From Limnohabitans sp. 2KL-27 (GTDB taxonomy: Bacteria > Pseudomonadota > Gammaproteobacteria > Burkholderiales > Burkholderiaceae_C): DNA of 64,000 bases. The stretch covers positions 62,853 to 126,852 of the forward strand of contig NZ_CXOP01000002.1 of assembly GCF_001269345.1 (NCBI RefSeq), in the 5' to 3' direction. The notes beneath the pieces are model-generated. The model did no database searches and had not been told where the DNA came from. It saw nothing but the letters and a program-made list of their open reading frames with translations. Made by a program: the position numbers and the translations under genes. Shown piece by piece: positions 34,706-43,814 of this stretch (its first letter is position 1; each line of letters starts with the position of its first letter).

Positions 34706-34749
34706 GTGTGACTTTCCTGGGTACTGCGGGGAAAACGAATCTGTCAATC

Positions 34750-35559
34750 TCAAGCCAACCAACGCTTGCGGCGCTTGTAGCTCTTGACGTCTTTGAAGCT
34801 CTTGCGCTCACCGCCGCCCATGCCCAGATAAAACTCCTTCACATCCTCGTTGGTGCGCAGATCGGCTGCAGCGCCATCCATCACGATGCGACCCGACTCC
34901 ATGATGTAACCGTAATCGGAATACTTCAGCGCCATGTTGGTGTTTTGCTCAGCGATCAAGAAAGTGACTTTTTCTTTCTCGTTGAGGTCTTTGACGATGT
35001 TGAACACCTCTTCCACAATTTGGGGGGCCAGGCCCATGGAGGGCTCGTCCAACAACATGACGCTGGGACTGGTCATCAAGGCACGGCCAATGGCACACAT
35101 CTGCTGCTCACCGCCCGAGGTGTAGGCCGCTTGCGAGGTACGGCGGGTTTTCAGGCGCGGGAAGTAGGTGTAGACCTTGTCCAGGTTGGCCGCGATCTCG
35201 CCCTTGTCGGTGCGGGTGTAGCTGCCGGTCATCAGGTTTTCTTCGATGGTCAGGTGGGCAAAGCAGTGGCGACCTTCCATGACCTGCACCACACCCCGGT
35301 TGACCAAGTCGGCAGGCGTGAGGTTTTCGATGCGCTCGCCGCGCAGCTCGATGGAGCCCTTGGTCACCGCGCCGCGCTCGCCTTGCAGCAAGTTGGAGAT
35401 GGCGCGCAGCGTCGTGGTCTTGCCCGCGCCGTTGCCGCCCAACAAAGACACGATGCCTTGCTCGGGCACCTGCAGGGACACGCCCTTGAGCACCAGGATG
35501 ACGTGGTTGTAAATGACCTCGATGCCATTGACGTTCAGAACAATGTTTTTGTCGCTCAT
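34750..35559 (-). CDS. LivF-type ABC transporter ATP-binding protein
   Basis: A 269-residue ATPase of a branched-chain-amino-acid-type (HAAT) importer. Walker A LLGGNGAGKTTTLRAI, a signature resembling TSGGEQQMCAIGRAL in place of LSGG, and Walker B VMLLDEPSMGLAP are all present, followed by the switch His-equivalent in LIAEQNTNMALK. It pairs with the LivG-like ATPase of the same operon. The C-terminal basic extension (KSYKRRKRW) is longer than in LivF of E. coli. Substrate is probably not an amino acid given the flanking CoA ligases (inference). Confidence 0.92.
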   Translation of the reverse strand: MSDKNIVLNVNGIEVIYNHVILVLKGVSLQVPEQGIVSLLGGNGAGKTTTLRAISNLLQGERGAVTKGSIELRGERIENLTPADLVNRGVVQVMEGRHCFAHLTIEENLMTGSYTRTDKGEIAANLDKVYTYFPRLKTRRTSQAAYTSGGEQQMCAIGRALMTSPSVMLLDEPSMGLAPQIVEEVFNIVKDLNEKEKVTFLIAEQNTNMALKYSDYGYIMESGRIVMDGAAADLRTNEDVKEFYLGMGGGERKSFKDVKSYKRRKRWLA

Positions 35560-35591
35560 GGACTGTGCCTTTTCAAATTCTGGGGGTTCAA

Positions 35592-35687
35592 GCCAAATGG
35601 AACCGCTGCACGCAAGGGTTTCATTTGGCAGCTGCCGGTGGCGCGAACCACCGAGCAGCTGCAGCCCGCCGCTTGCGCAGCGGGCTG
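35592..35687 (-). promoter_or_regulatory. Three abutting stem-loops between receptor and LivF genes
   Basis: The 136-bp gap holds three adjoining inverted repeats. The first is 35592-35599/35622-35629 (8-bp outer stem, 4 more pairs inside after one mismatch). The second is 35629-35661 (CAGCTG arms plus GGTGG/CCACC). The third is 35662-35669/35680-35687 (CAGCCCGC/GCGGGCTG). The third lies just after the receptor stop. No T-run, so probable mRNA stabilisers or attenuators favouring the receptor. Confidence 0.6.
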
Positions 35688-35695
35688 TTCACCGA

Positions 35696-37033
35696 TCAGG
35701 ACTGGCAATCCGCAGGGGTGCGGCGTGTCAGCTTTTTCTCGCCAGCGTACTTGTCGGCCGACGATTTCACGAGCGGCTTGATGATTTGCTCATCAGCCTG
35801 CAACCAGTCGGAAGCCCAGACAAATTTGCTGCCATCCCATGTGTGGACGCGGGCCCAAGCAGAACCCATGTGGTCAGCGCAAGAAGTGGAGACAGGACGC
35901 ATCACGCCCTTGAAGCCCAAGGCATCCAACTTGGCTTGCGTCAAGTTGAGGTTCTCATAACCCCAGCGAGCTTGTTCGCCGGTCATGACTTTGCCCTTAC
36001 CGTACTTCTCTTGCGCTTGGCGCACACCTTCAACGGCCAACATGGCACCGACCACACCACGCATGTACAGCACTTCACCGACCTCAGTCTTGGGGCCTGT
36101 GCCTTGTCCCTTGTTATGGACTTTGGCCAAAATTTCCTTGACCACTTCAGCTTGGGGCTCAGCACCGTGCTGCATCATCACGGCGTTGTAGCCTTTGGCA
36201 GCCGCACCGATGTCCTTGATGTCTGGTTCAGCGCCAGACCACCAGGTGCCAAACATTTTTTCACGTGGATAACCGGTCGCAATGGCTTCTTTGATCGAAG
36301 TAGCGGTCATCACGCCCCATGTTTGCAACATCACGTAGTCAGGGCGTTGCTGGCGAATTTGGAGCCAGATGGCTTTTTGCTCAACGCCGGGCGCGGGGAT
36401 AGGCAACAACTGCAGGGTGAAGCCATGCATCGCTGCACGTTCTTGAACGATGGGCAACAACTCCTTGCCAAACGGACTGTCGTGGTAACCCACGGCGATT
36501 TTTTTGCCTTTGAGTTGGTCCCAGCCACCGGCTTGCTTGGCGATGTGCTGCAAGAGCACGTCACCCGCGACCCAGTAGTGGCCAATCAAGGGGAAGTTCC
36601 ACTTGAAAACGCCGCCATCTGCCGAGTCACTGCGACCGTAGCCCGAGGTGATCATGGGGATCTTGTCGCCTGGGATTTTTTCGGTCAGAGCAAAGGTGAT
36701 GCCGGTCGACAGGGGCTGGAATACGGTCGCGCCACCGTGCTTGCCCTTGAGGCGTTCGTAGCACTCCACACCACGGTCCGTGGCGTATGCGGTTTCACAC
36801 TCTTCCACCAAGGTTTGCACGCCGTTGATGCCGCCGCGCAGGTTGACCAGTTTCATGTAGTCGGCGTAGCCATTGGCAAATGGCGTGGCGTTAGGGGCTA
36901 CCGGTCCGGTACGGCCCGTCAGACTCGGGAAAAACTGTACTTTGGCTTGCGCCATCACGGCTGTGCTGGTGACCACAGCGGACAAACCTGCACAGGCCAA
37001 AGTGGCCAGCAGAGCTAACTTTTTGAGTTTCAT
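35696..37033 (-). CDS. LivK-type ABC transporter substrate-binding protein
   Basis: A 445-residue periplasmic receptor with a signal peptide (MKLKKLALLATLACAG onward, cleaved near VMAQA). The type I periplasmic fold is seen in VQFFPSLTGRTGPVAPN, the GKKIAVGYHDSPFGKELL strand and the GYGRSDSADGG region. Extra length and lack of typical Leu/Ile/Val-binding residues suggest an aromatic or other carboxylic-acid ligand. An excellent ribosome-binding site (GAAGGAGA) precedes the ATG at 37033. It is followed by stem-loops that could keep its mRNA level above that of the downstream ATPase gene. Confidence 0.9.
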   Translation of the reverse strand: MKLKKLALLATLACAGLSAVVTSTAVMAQAKVQFFPSLTGRTGPVAPNATPFANGYADYMKLVNLRGGINGVQTLVEECETAYATDRGVECYERLKGKHGGATVFQPLSTGITFALTEKIPGDKIPMITSGYGRSDSADGGVFKWNFPLIGHYWVAGDVLLQHIAKQAGGWDQLKGKKIAVGYHDSPFGKELLPIVQERAAMHGFTLQLLPIPAPGVEQKAIWLQIRQQRPDYVMLQTWGVMTATSIKEAIATGYPREKMFGTWWSGAEPDIKDIGAAAKGYNAVMMQHGAEPQAEVVKEILAKVHNKGQGTGPKTEVGEVLYMRGVVGAMLAVEGVRQAQEKYGKGKVMTGEQARWGYENLNLTQAKLDALGFKGVMRPVSTSCADHMGSAWARVHTWDGSKFVWASDWLQADEQIIKPLVKSSADKYAGEKKLTRRTPADCQS

Positions 37034-37141
37034 GGAACTGTCTCCTTCAATCGTGTTAAAAAAATCAATGGGCCCATCATGAGAGCGGTGTTGGTGTGCC
37101 AGCCCGGCTGATGTCAGCCAACTTTGACACACCCGCACCAC

Positions 37142-38218
37142 TCAGTGCGGGAAGGGCCACAACCGCAACTTCTGTTTGGTAATGCTCCAGAGCTTGGCCA
37201 GACCGTGGGGTTCGGCAATCAAAAACCAGACGATCAGCGCACCAAAAATCATGTACTCGGCATGGGATACAGCCGCAGTGGAAATTTCCACGCCCACCAA
37301 AGCACCCACAGCGGGCAAAAATTGGTTCAGGAAAATCGGCAAGATCACGATGAAGGCCGCGCCAAAGAAGCTGCCCATGATGGAGCCCATGCCGCCGATG
37401 ATGACCATGAACAAGAGCTGGAAGGAGCGGTCAATCGAGAAGGCCGCAGGCTCCCATGAACCCAGGTGCACAAAGCCCCACAGGCCACCGGCCACACCCA
37501 CAATGAATGAGCTCACAGCGAAGGCGCTGAGCTTGGCGTAAACGGGCCGAATGCCGATCACCGCAGCGGCCACGTCCATGTCGCGGATCGCCATCCACTC
37601 GCGACCAATGGCGGAACGCACCAAGTTTTTGGCCAACAAACCAAACACCACCAAGAAAGCCAGACAAAACAGGTATTTTTCAACAGGGGTGTCCACCACC
37701 CAACCCATGACCTGCAAATTCGAAACGGCAACAGAACCTGACGAACTGTTGTTCGTGAACCAACTGATGCGGCTGAAAGCCCAATCGCAAAAAAACTGGG
37801 CTGCCAATGTCGCCACGGCCAAATACAGGCCCTTCACGCGCAGGCTGGGAATGCCAAAGAACATCCCCACCAAGGTGGCGAAAAAGCCCCCGGCCAACAG
37901 TGCAACGATCAGCGGCATGCCCTCAATACGCACGTAGGTGTTGTAGGCCATGTAGGCCCCCACCGCCATGAACGCGCCCGAACCCAGCGAAATCTGACCG
38001 CAGTAACCCACCAGGATGTTCACCCCCAAAGCCGCCAGCGACAGGATGAGGAAGGGAATCAGGATGGCGCGGAACATGTACTCATCGGCCATGAAGGGCA
38101 CACCGATGAAAGCGAAGGCGATGAGCGCCAGAATGGCCCAGCGGTCTTGCGCAATCGCAAAGATCTGCTGGTCGCTGCGGTAAGAGGTCTTGTACTGACC
38201 GTTTTCTCTGTAGAACAT
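37142..38218 (-). CDS. LivM-type ABC transporter permease
   Basis: A 358-residue inner-membrane permease with roughly eight to ten helices. Typical LivM stretches are seen: LAALGVNILVGYCGQISLGSG (positions ~60-80), the IPSLRVKGLYLAVATLA segment, and the cytoplasmic coupling loop around REWMAIRDMDVAAAVIGI contacting the ATPases. A polar N-terminal extension of ~25 residues precedes the first helix. The ATG at 38218 is 12 bp downstream of the livH-like stop, so they are cotranscribed. It forms the heterodimeric channel with the LivH-like protein. Confidence 0.92.
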   Translation of the reverse strand: MFYRENGQYKTSYRSDQQIFAIAQDRWAILALIAFAFIGVPFMADEYMFRAILIPFLILSLAALGVNILVGYCGQISLGSGAFMAVGAYMAYNTYVRIEGMPLIVALLAGGFFATLVGMFFGIPSLRVKGLYLAVATLAAQFFCDWAFSRISWFTNNSSSGSVAVSNLQVMGWVVDTPVEKYLFCLAFLVVFGLLAKNLVRSAIGREWMAIRDMDVAAAVIGIRPVYAKLSAFAVSSFIVGVAGGLWGFVHLGSWEPAAFSIDRSFQLLFMVIIGGMGSIMGSFFGAAFIVILPIFLNQFLPAVGALVGVEISTAAVSHAEYMIFGALIVWFLIAEPHGLAKLWSITKQKLRLWPFPH

Positions 38219-38230
38219 GTTTTTCTCTCC

Positions 38231-39160
38231 TTACACGCGGTCGATGATTTTTTCGCCGAACAGGCCTTGCGGACGGAACAGCAAGAACACCAGCGCCAGC
38301 ACATAAGCAAACCATATTTCGATGCCGCCGCCCACATAGGGGCCAAGGTACACCTCGGACAGCTTTTCACCCACACCGATGATCAGGCCGCCGATGATGG
38401 CGCCGGGCACCGAGGTCAGGCCCCCCAAAATGATCACCGGCAAGGCCCGCAAAGCCACGGTGGTGAGCGAGAACTGCACGCCCAACTTAGAGCCCCAGAT
38501 GATGCCAGCCACCAAGGCGGTGATGCCGGCCACAAACCAGACGATCACCCAGATGCGGTTGAGCGGGATGCCAATCGACTGTGCCGCTTGGTGGTCGTCG
38601 GCCACCGCACGCAGAGCACGACCGGTGCTGGTTTTTTGGAAGAAAAGGGACAACACCACCACCAGCAAAGCGGCAATGCACGCGGCATAGACGTCTTCCA
38701 GACTGATCAACACTCCGCCATCAAAAACGGACTGGAAAAGAAAGACCGGTTCTTTGGGCATGCCGACATCGATTTGGTAAATGGCACTGCCAAAGATCGT
38801 CTGGCCCAGGCCGTCCAGGAAATAGGTGATGTCCAAGGTGGCCATCAGCAAGGTCACGCCTTCTTGGTTGACCAGGTGGCGCAACACCAAGCGCTCGATC
38901 AACCAGGCCAGCACAAACATGATGGCGGCAGCCAGCACAAAAGCGATCAGGTTGCCCAAGAGCTTGTCTTCGATGCCCAGCCAGCCGGGAATCCATTCGG
39001 AAAAACGCGCCATGGCCAAAGCCGCGAACAAGACCATCGCACCTTGCGCGAAGTTGAACACGCCCGAGGCTTTGAAAATCAGCACAAAGCCCAGCGCCAC
39101 CAGGGCATAGAGCATGCCGGCCATGAGGCCGCCAAAAAGAGCTTCCAGGAAAAATGCCAT
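38231..39160 (-). CDS. LivH-type ABC transporter permease
   Basis: A 309-residue inner-membrane permease with about eight helices and the LivH pattern: LFGGLMAGMLYALVALGFVLIFKASG at the start and FNFAQGAMVLFAA close by. The coupling loop region is GRALRAVADDHQAAQSIGI. It partners the LivM-like protein to form the translocation path for the substrate delivered by the receptor encoded downstream. It starts 12 bp after the livG-like stop, with GAGGAGAACAAGAC as ribosome-binding region. No unusual features. Confidence 0.93.
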   Translation of the reverse strand: MAFFLEALFGGLMAGMLYALVALGFVLIFKASGVFNFAQGAMVLFAALAMARFSEWIPGWLGIEDKLLGNLIAFVLAAAIMFVLAWLIERLVLRHLVNQEGVTLLMATLDITYFLDGLGQTIFGSAIYQIDVGMPKEPVFLFQSVFDGGVLISLEDVYAACIAALLVVVLSLFFQKTSTGRALRAVADDHQAAQSIGIPLNRIWVIVWFVAGITALVAGIIWGSKLGVQFSLTTVALRALPVIILGGLTSVPGAIIGGLIIGVGEKLSEVYLGPYVGGGIEIWFAYVLALVFLLFRPQGLFGEKIIDRV

Positions 39161-39172
39161 GTCTTGTTCTCC

Positions 39173-39955
39173 TCAGTGGCTGGTGCCCAGATAGGCACTG
39201 ATCACTTCTTCGTTGTTGCGCACTTCTTCGGGAGTCCCGTCGCCGATTTTTTTGCCGTAGTCCAACACCACCACGCGGTCGGAAATGTCCATCACCACGC
39301 CCATGTCGTGCTCGATCAACACGATGGTGGAGCCGAACTCGTCGTTCACATCCAGAATAAAGCGGCACATGTCCTGCTTTTCTTCCATATTCATGCCGGC
39401 CATCGGCTCGTCGAGCAAAAGCACTTGGGGCTCCATGGCCAAGGCACGGCCCAAGTCCACCCGCTTTTGCAAACCATAGGGCAGCTGGCCCACAGGCGTT
39501 TTGCGAAAGGCCTGGATCTCCAGAAAGTCGATGATGTGCTCGACAAATTCGCGGTGCTCTTCTTCTTCGCGTTGTGCGGGGCCAATGCGCAAGGCCTGCA
39601 TGAACAGGTTGCTTTTGATGCGCAGATTGCGGCCGGTCATGATGTTGTCGATCACGCTCATGCCCTTGAACAACGCCAGGTTTTGGAAGGTGCGGGCGAT
39701 GCCCATCTCGGCCACTTGGCGGCTGTTCATGTGGTCAAACTTTTGGCCACGGAAAGTGATGCTGCCCTCTTGCGGCTGGTACACGCCGTTGATGCAGTTG
39801 AGCATCGAGCTTTTGCCAGCGCCGTTGGGGCCGATGATGGCACGCACTTCGTGTTCGCGCACGTTGAACGAAATGTCGGTCAGCGCCTTCACGCCGCCGA
39901 AACGCAAACTGATGTTGTTGACGTCCAGAATGACGTCGCCGATTTTCTTGGTCAT
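39173..39955 (-). CDS. LivG-type ABC transporter ATP-binding protein
   Basis: A 260-residue ATPase. Walker A is IIGPNGAGKSSMLNCI, the signature region LPYGLQKRVDLGRALA, and Walker B VLLLDEPMAGMN, followed by the switch LIEHDMGVVMDI. The N-terminus ILDVNNISLRFGGVKAL is typical of LivG. Its ATG overlaps the upstream ligase stop by four bases (ATGA), so the importer is translationally linked to the ligase. It works with the LivF-like subunit. The signature glycine pair is modified (PYGLQKR), as is normal for LivG. Confidence 0.93.
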   Translation of the reverse strand: MTKKIGDVILDVNNISLRFGGVKALTDISFNVREHEVRAIIGPNGAGKSSMLNCINGVYQPQEGSITFRGQKFDHMNSRQVAEMGIARTFQNLALFKGMSVIDNIMTGRNLRIKSNLFMQALRIGPAQREEEEHREFVEHIIDFLEIQAFRKTPVGQLPYGLQKRVDLGRALAMEPQVLLLDEPMAGMNMEEKQDMCRFILDVNDEFGSTIVLIEHDMGVVMDISDRVVVLDYGKKIGDGTPEEVRNNEEVISAYLGTSH

Positions 39956-41898
39956 GCTGCTGCCTTCACGGATGTGAATGTTTTGGCGTCGGAAATCTTG
40001 AGCGTGGCGCTGACGCTGCCGGTGCGGCCGTCTTCGAACTTGACCACCGTCTCAATGAACTGCTCGGTCCGACCTTCGTACAGGCCATCGACCAGCGGTT
40101 TGTATTTGTCGGCGATGAAACCGCGGCGGACCTTGTTGGTGCGGGTCAACTCGCCGTCGTCGGCATCCAGCTCTTTGTGCAGGATCAAAAAGCGCGAGAC
40201 TTGGCTGCCGGCCAGCATGGCGTCTTCGGCCAAATCGGCGTTGACCTTTTCCACGCATTCCTGGATGAGTTGGTAGACCTCGGACTTTTGGGCCAGGTCG
40301 GTGTAACCGGCATAAGGCAGGTTGCGGCGCTCGGCCCAGTTGCCCACGGCGTCAAAGTCGATGTTGAGCATGACGCACACTTTTTCGCGCTGGTCGCCAT
40401 AGGCCACCACCTCTTTGATGTGCGGGAAGAACTTGAGTTTGTTCTCGACGTACTTGGGCGCAAACATCGCGCCATCGTTGGCGCCGCCCTGAATGCGACC
40501 CACGTCTTTGACGCGGTCAATGATCTTCAGGTGGCCATGGCTGTCGATGAAGCCCGCATCGCTGGTGTGGTACCAACCGTCGGCCGTCAACACCTCGTCG
40601 GTGGCCTTCTGGTTCTTGTAATAGCCCTTGAGCAAGCCGGGCGACTTGACCATGATCTCACCGTTGTCGGCGACCTTGATTTCCACGCCCTTGCACGGCA
40701 CGCCCACGGTGTCGGCACGGGCTTCGTTGTCGGGCTGCAGGCACACAAACACAGCGGTTTCGGTGGAACCATACAGCTGCTTGATGTTCACGCCAATCGA
40801 GCGGAAGAAGGTGAACAGGTCGGGGCCAATCGCCTCGCCCGCGGTGTAGGCCACGCGCACGCGGCTAAAACCCATGTTGTTGCGCAAGGGGCCGTACACC
40901 ATGAGGTTGCCCAAGCCATAGACCAGACGGTCCATGAAGCCGACCGACTGGCCGTCCATCAAGGCGGGGCCGACTTTTTTGGCCACGCCCATGAAATAGT
41001 GGAAGAGCTTGCGCTTGAAGCTGCCCGCGTCTTCCATGCGGATCATCACGCTGGTGAGCATGCCCTCGAACACGCGGGGCGGCGCGAAGTAGTACGTCGG
41101 GCCAATTTCTTTGAGGTCGATCGTCACGGTGGCCGATGACTCTGGGCAGTTGACGACGTAACCGCACACCAGCCACTGCGCGTAGCTGAAGATGTTCTGA
41201 CCGATCCAGGCGGGCGGCATGTAGGCCAGCACGTCCTCGGCGCTGGTCAGCTTGTCAAACTCGGCGCCGGCATCGGCGCGGTCGATCAGGGAGCTGTGGG
41301 TGTGCACCACACCCTTGGGGTTGCCTGTGGTGCCCGAGGTGAAGAACATGGCGGCCACATCGGTGTAAGCCGCTTTGTCCACCTCTTCGCTGAAGAACTG
41401 CGGGTGCTGCTTGGCGAACACGCCACCGGCGGCGATGAGCTCTTCGAGCGAGCCCAGGCCGTCTTCGGTGTACTTGCGCAAGCCACGGGGATCGTCGTAA
41501 TAAATGTGCGTCAACTGGGGGCATTGCTCGCGCACTTCGAGCATCTTGTCGACCTGCTCTTGGTCTTCCACCACGGCAAAGCGCACTTCGGCGTTGGTGA
41601 TGGGGAACACGCATTCGGCAGCGGCTGCGTCTTGGTAGAGCGGCACAGGGATCGCGCCCAGCGATTGCGCAGCCAGCATGGTGGCGTAGAGACGGGGGCG
41701 GTTGGAGCCCACCACGATCAGATGCTCGCCGCGCTGCAAGCCGGCCTGATGCAAACCGCAGGCCACCGACTGGACCAAGCGGGCCAGATCCGACCAGTTG
41801 GTGGTTTGCCAAATGCCATATTCCTTCTCGCGCAGTGCGGGCGCTGTGGGGCGCTCAGCAGCGTGCTTGAGCATCAAACGGGGAAACGTTGTTTGCAT
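39952..41898 (-). CDS. AMP-dependent acyl-CoA synthetase (long-chain/aryl type)
   Basis: A 648-residue adenylate-forming ligase. The phosphate loop MFFTSGTTGNPKGVVH is intact, with later motifs YGSTETAVFV, DGWYHTSDAGFID and RVKDVGRIQGG. The C-terminal acceptor-lysine region is RTNKVRRGF instead of the usual KVKR form, as in long-chain acyl-CoA synthetases. It would activate an imported carboxylic acid with CoA. The start is the ATG at 41898 (MQTTFPRLML), the first gene of the ligase-Liv operon; an in-frame ATG 24 codons upstream is less likely. Divergent from a Crp/Fnr regulator. Confidence 0.88.
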   Translation of the reverse strand: MQTTFPRLMLKHAAERPTAPALREKEYGIWQTTNWSDLARLVQSVACGLHQAGLQRGEHLIVVGSNRPRLYATMLAAQSLGAIPVPLYQDAAAAECVFPITNAEVRFAVVEDQEQVDKMLEVREQCPQLTHIYYDDPRGLRKYTEDGLGSLEELIAAGGVFAKQHPQFFSEEVDKAAYTDVAAMFFTSGTTGNPKGVVHTHSSLIDRADAGAEFDKLTSAEDVLAYMPPAWIGQNIFSYAQWLVCGYVVNCPESSATVTIDLKEIGPTYYFAPPRVFEGMLTSVMIRMEDAGSFKRKLFHYFMGVAKKVGPALMDGQSVGFMDRLVYGLGNLMVYGPLRNNMGFSRVRVAYTAGEAIGPDLFTFFRSIGVNIKQLYGSTETAVFVCLQPDNEARADTVGVPCKGVEIKVADNGEIMVKSPGLLKGYYKNQKATDEVLTADGWYHTSDAGFIDSHGHLKIIDRVKDVGRIQGGANDGAMFAPKYVENKLKFFPHIKEVVAYGDQREKVCVMLNIDFDAVGNWAERRNLPYAGYTDLAQKSEVYQLIQECVEKVNADLAEDAMLAGSQVSRFLILHKELDADDGELTRTNKVRRGFIADKYKPLVDGLYEGRTEQFIETVVKFEDGRTGSVSATLKISDAKTFTSVKAAA

Positions 41899-41922
41899 GA
41901 CCTGACCTGTCTCCAAAAACGG

Positions 41923-41935
41923 TGCATTGAATGCA
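41923..41935. promoter_or_regulatory. 13-bp palindrome upstream of the ligase operon
   Basis: TGCATT-G-AATGCA is a perfect odd palindrome centred 31 bp upstream of the ligase ATG. It could be an operator overlapping the ligase promoter; the bound factor is unknown. Confidence 0.4.
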
Positions 41936-41981
41936 ATGCGACTGAACTGGAACGGATGGTAGGCATCCATTTGACGCCAAG

Positions 41982-41999
41982 TTGTCGTTTGGACGACAA
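41982..41999. promoter_or_regulatory. Candidate Crp/Fnr operator
   Basis: TTGTCGT, four bases, ACGACAA: a perfect 7-bp inverted repeat with the size and TTG...CAA ends of Crp/Fnr-family sites. It lies in the divergent promoter region, 84 bp upstream of the ligase start and 56 bp upstream of the regulator start, so it could control both. Confidence 0.55.
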
Positions 42000-42054
42000 T
42001 TCAGGGAAGACCCCTAGCCCTTCTGACCGGTTCCTGACAAGCATCACTTTTGAC

Positions 42055-42762
42055 ATGACCAAAGAAAACAGCGTTTACCAGCGCCGCCGCGCGCCCACCG
42101 AAGCAGAGCTTCAGATGATCCCGTGGCTGCACCTGCTGAGTCCACAAGAACGCTTGGAGATCGTGCCCCAGCTGGTGGTGAGCGATCCGCAGGTGGGCGA
42201 CTACGTGTGCCGCGTGGGCCGCCCCGTGACCTTTTGGTTTGGTGTGATCTCGGGCCTGCTCAAAATGAGCAGCGACAACGAAAGCGGCCAGACCATGACC
42301 TTCACCGGCGTGCCGCCCGGAGGCTGGTTTGGTGAGGGCACGGCGCTCAAGCGCGAGGTTTACCGCTACAACATCCAGCCCCTGCGCCCCAGCGTGGTGG
42401 CGGGCTTGCAGCTGGAGACTTTCCACTGGCTGATCGACCACTCGCTGGGTTTCAACCGCTTCATCATGCAGCAACTCAACGAGCGGCTGGGCCAGTTCAT
42501 CGCGGCACGCGAACTGGACCGCATGACCAACCCCGAGCTGCGCCTGGCCCGGCACTTGGCCACCTTGTTCAACCCGGTGCTGTTTTCCGGCGTGGGCGAG
42601 GTGCTGCGCATCACCCAACAAGAGCTGGCCTATTTGGTGGGCCTGTCGCGCCAGCGCGTGAACGAAGCGCTGCGCGTGTTGGAAACGCGCCAGCTCATCC
42701 GCATCGAATACGGCGGGCTGCGCATTCTGGATTTGCAGGGGCTGCGCACGGCCCAGTTTTGA
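42055..42762 (+). CDS. Crp/Fnr-family transcriptional regulator
   Basis: A 235-residue regulator with an N-terminal cyclic-nucleotide-binding-like beta-roll (residues ~20-145, including [16 protein letters not shown]) and a C-terminal winged helix. The recognition region is [25 protein letters not shown]. Only one cysteine is visible, so it cannot carry an FNR-type [4Fe-4S] cluster; the effector may be a small molecule such as a CoA thioester or cAMP. It is divergent from the ligase-Liv operon, the arrangement of HbaR/AadR-type activators of aromatic degradation. The ATG at 42055 gives the family's normal N-terminus. Confidence 0.88.
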   Translation: MTKENSVYQRRRAPTEAELQMIPWLHLLSPQERLEIVPQLVVSDPQVGDYVCRVGRPVTFWFGVISGLLKMSSDNESGQTMTFTGVPPGGWFGEGTALKREVYRYNIQPLRPSVVAGLQLETFHWLIDHSLGFNRFIMQQLNERLGQFIAARELDRMTNPELRLARHLATLFNPVLFSGVGEVLRITQQELAYLVGLSRQRVNEALRVLETRQLIRIEYGGLRILDLQGLRTAQF

Positions 42763-42829
42763 TGTGCAAAAGAGGGACAATTGGCCTTCGGCCGATTTGG
42801 CCCCTTTCAGCCCCCTTTTGATACCTCAC

Positions 42830-43738
42830 ATGACCCAGCCCCCCGCTTTCAAACGCGCCCCCCGCCCCGAAGGCAAAGGCGACGCCGCCGCACCCAGCGG
42901 GACTTCGCGCCTGAACAAGCGCATGGCCGAGCTGCGCATGTGTTCGCGCCGCGAAGCCGACGCCTGGATCGAACAAGGCTGGGTGATGGTCAACGGCCAA
43001 CCCGCCAGCATGGGCCAGCAGGTCAGCTTGGCCGACCGCATCACCATCGACAAGGCCGCCGAGCAACAGCAAGACCGGCAAGTGACTATTCTTTTGCACA
43101 AACCCATGGGCTATGTGAGCGGCCAGGCCGAAGACGGGCACGAACCCGCCATCACCCTGATCAACCCGCGCAGCCACTGGGGCGGTGACCCGTCCAAGCT
43201 GCGCTTCACCCCGCCCCACCTGCGTGGCTTGGCCCCGGCAGGGCGCCTGGACATCGACTCCACAGGCCTGCTGGTGCTGACACAAGACGGCCGCGTGGCG
43301 CGTCAGCTGATCGGTGAAGACTCGGAGATGGAAAAAGAGTACCTGGTGCGCGTGGCCTACACCGGCCACGAAAACACCGCCGCGGCCACCGCCGCATCGG
43401 CCACCTATGGCGGCAAGGCCAACCAGCTCACGGCCATTGGCGACTTCGACCGCGTGAGCGCCAATGTGCAAGCCGTCTTTCCCAAGGCGCTGCTCGATCG
43501 CCTGCGCCATGGCTTGAGCCTGGATGGCAAACCCCTCAAGCCCGCCAAGGTGGAGTGGCAAAACCCAGAGCAGCTGCGCTTTGTGCTGACCGAGGGCAAA
43601 AAGCGCCAGATCCGCCGCATGTGCGAGCAAGTGGGCCTCAAAGTGGTGGGTCTCAAACGCATCCGCATGGGCGGCGTGCAGCTGGGGCAAATGCCTGCAG
43701 GCACTTGGCGGTATTTGGGCCCCAACGAGTCGTTCTGA
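42830..43738 (+). CDS. RsuA/RluB/RluF-family pseudouridine synthase
   Basis: A 302-residue RNA-modifying enzyme. An N-terminal S4 RNA-binding domain ([21 protein letters not shown], then GWVMVNGQP) leads to the catalytic domain with the active-site Asp in [17 protein letters not shown]. The [18 protein letters not shown] motif follows. It would isomerise a uridine in 16S or 23S rRNA; the size and position of motifs fit RluF (U2604) as well as RluB, so the target is undecided. The ATG at 42830 was chosen; the frame is open 22 codons further upstream. A weak terminator follows the stop. Confidence 0.88.
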   Translation: MTQPPAFKRAPRPEGKGDAAAPSGTSRLNKRMAELRMCSRREADAWIEQGWVMVNGQPASMGQQVSLADRITIDKAAEQQQDRQVTILLHKPMGYVSGQAEDGHEPAITLINPRSHWGGDPSKLRFTPPHLRGLAPAGRLDIDSTGLLVLTQDGRVARQLIGEDSEMEKEYLVRVAYTGHENTAAATAASATYGGKANQLTAIGDFDRVSANVQAVFPKALLDRLRHGLSLDGKPLKPAKVEWQNPEQLRFVLTEGKKRQIRRMCEQVGLKVVGLKRIRMGGVQLGQMPAGTWRYLGPNESF

Positions 43739-43758
43739 CCCCTCTTGAAACCCTGCCA

Positions 43759-43781
43759 GACGCCCCAAGCTGTGGGGCGTC
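43759..43781 (+). terminator. Hairpin after the pseudouridine synthase gene
   Basis: GACGCCCC (43759-43766) and GGGGCGTC (43774-43781) form a perfect eight-base stem with a 7-nt loop, followed by ATTGTTTTC and, a little later, a run of T. It is a plausible but imperfect Rho-independent terminator ahead of htpG. Confidence 0.65.
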
Positions 43782-43814
43782 ATTGTTTTCTGACTTTTTT
43801 ACTGTTGAACCGCT

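Noticed and set aside
38147-40276. A 709-codon open frame on the plus strand opposite the Liv permease and ATPase genes.
   Set aside because: It lies wholly antisense to three genes with intact transporter motifs, is rich in His/Gln as typical of antisense translation, and shows no recognisable domain.
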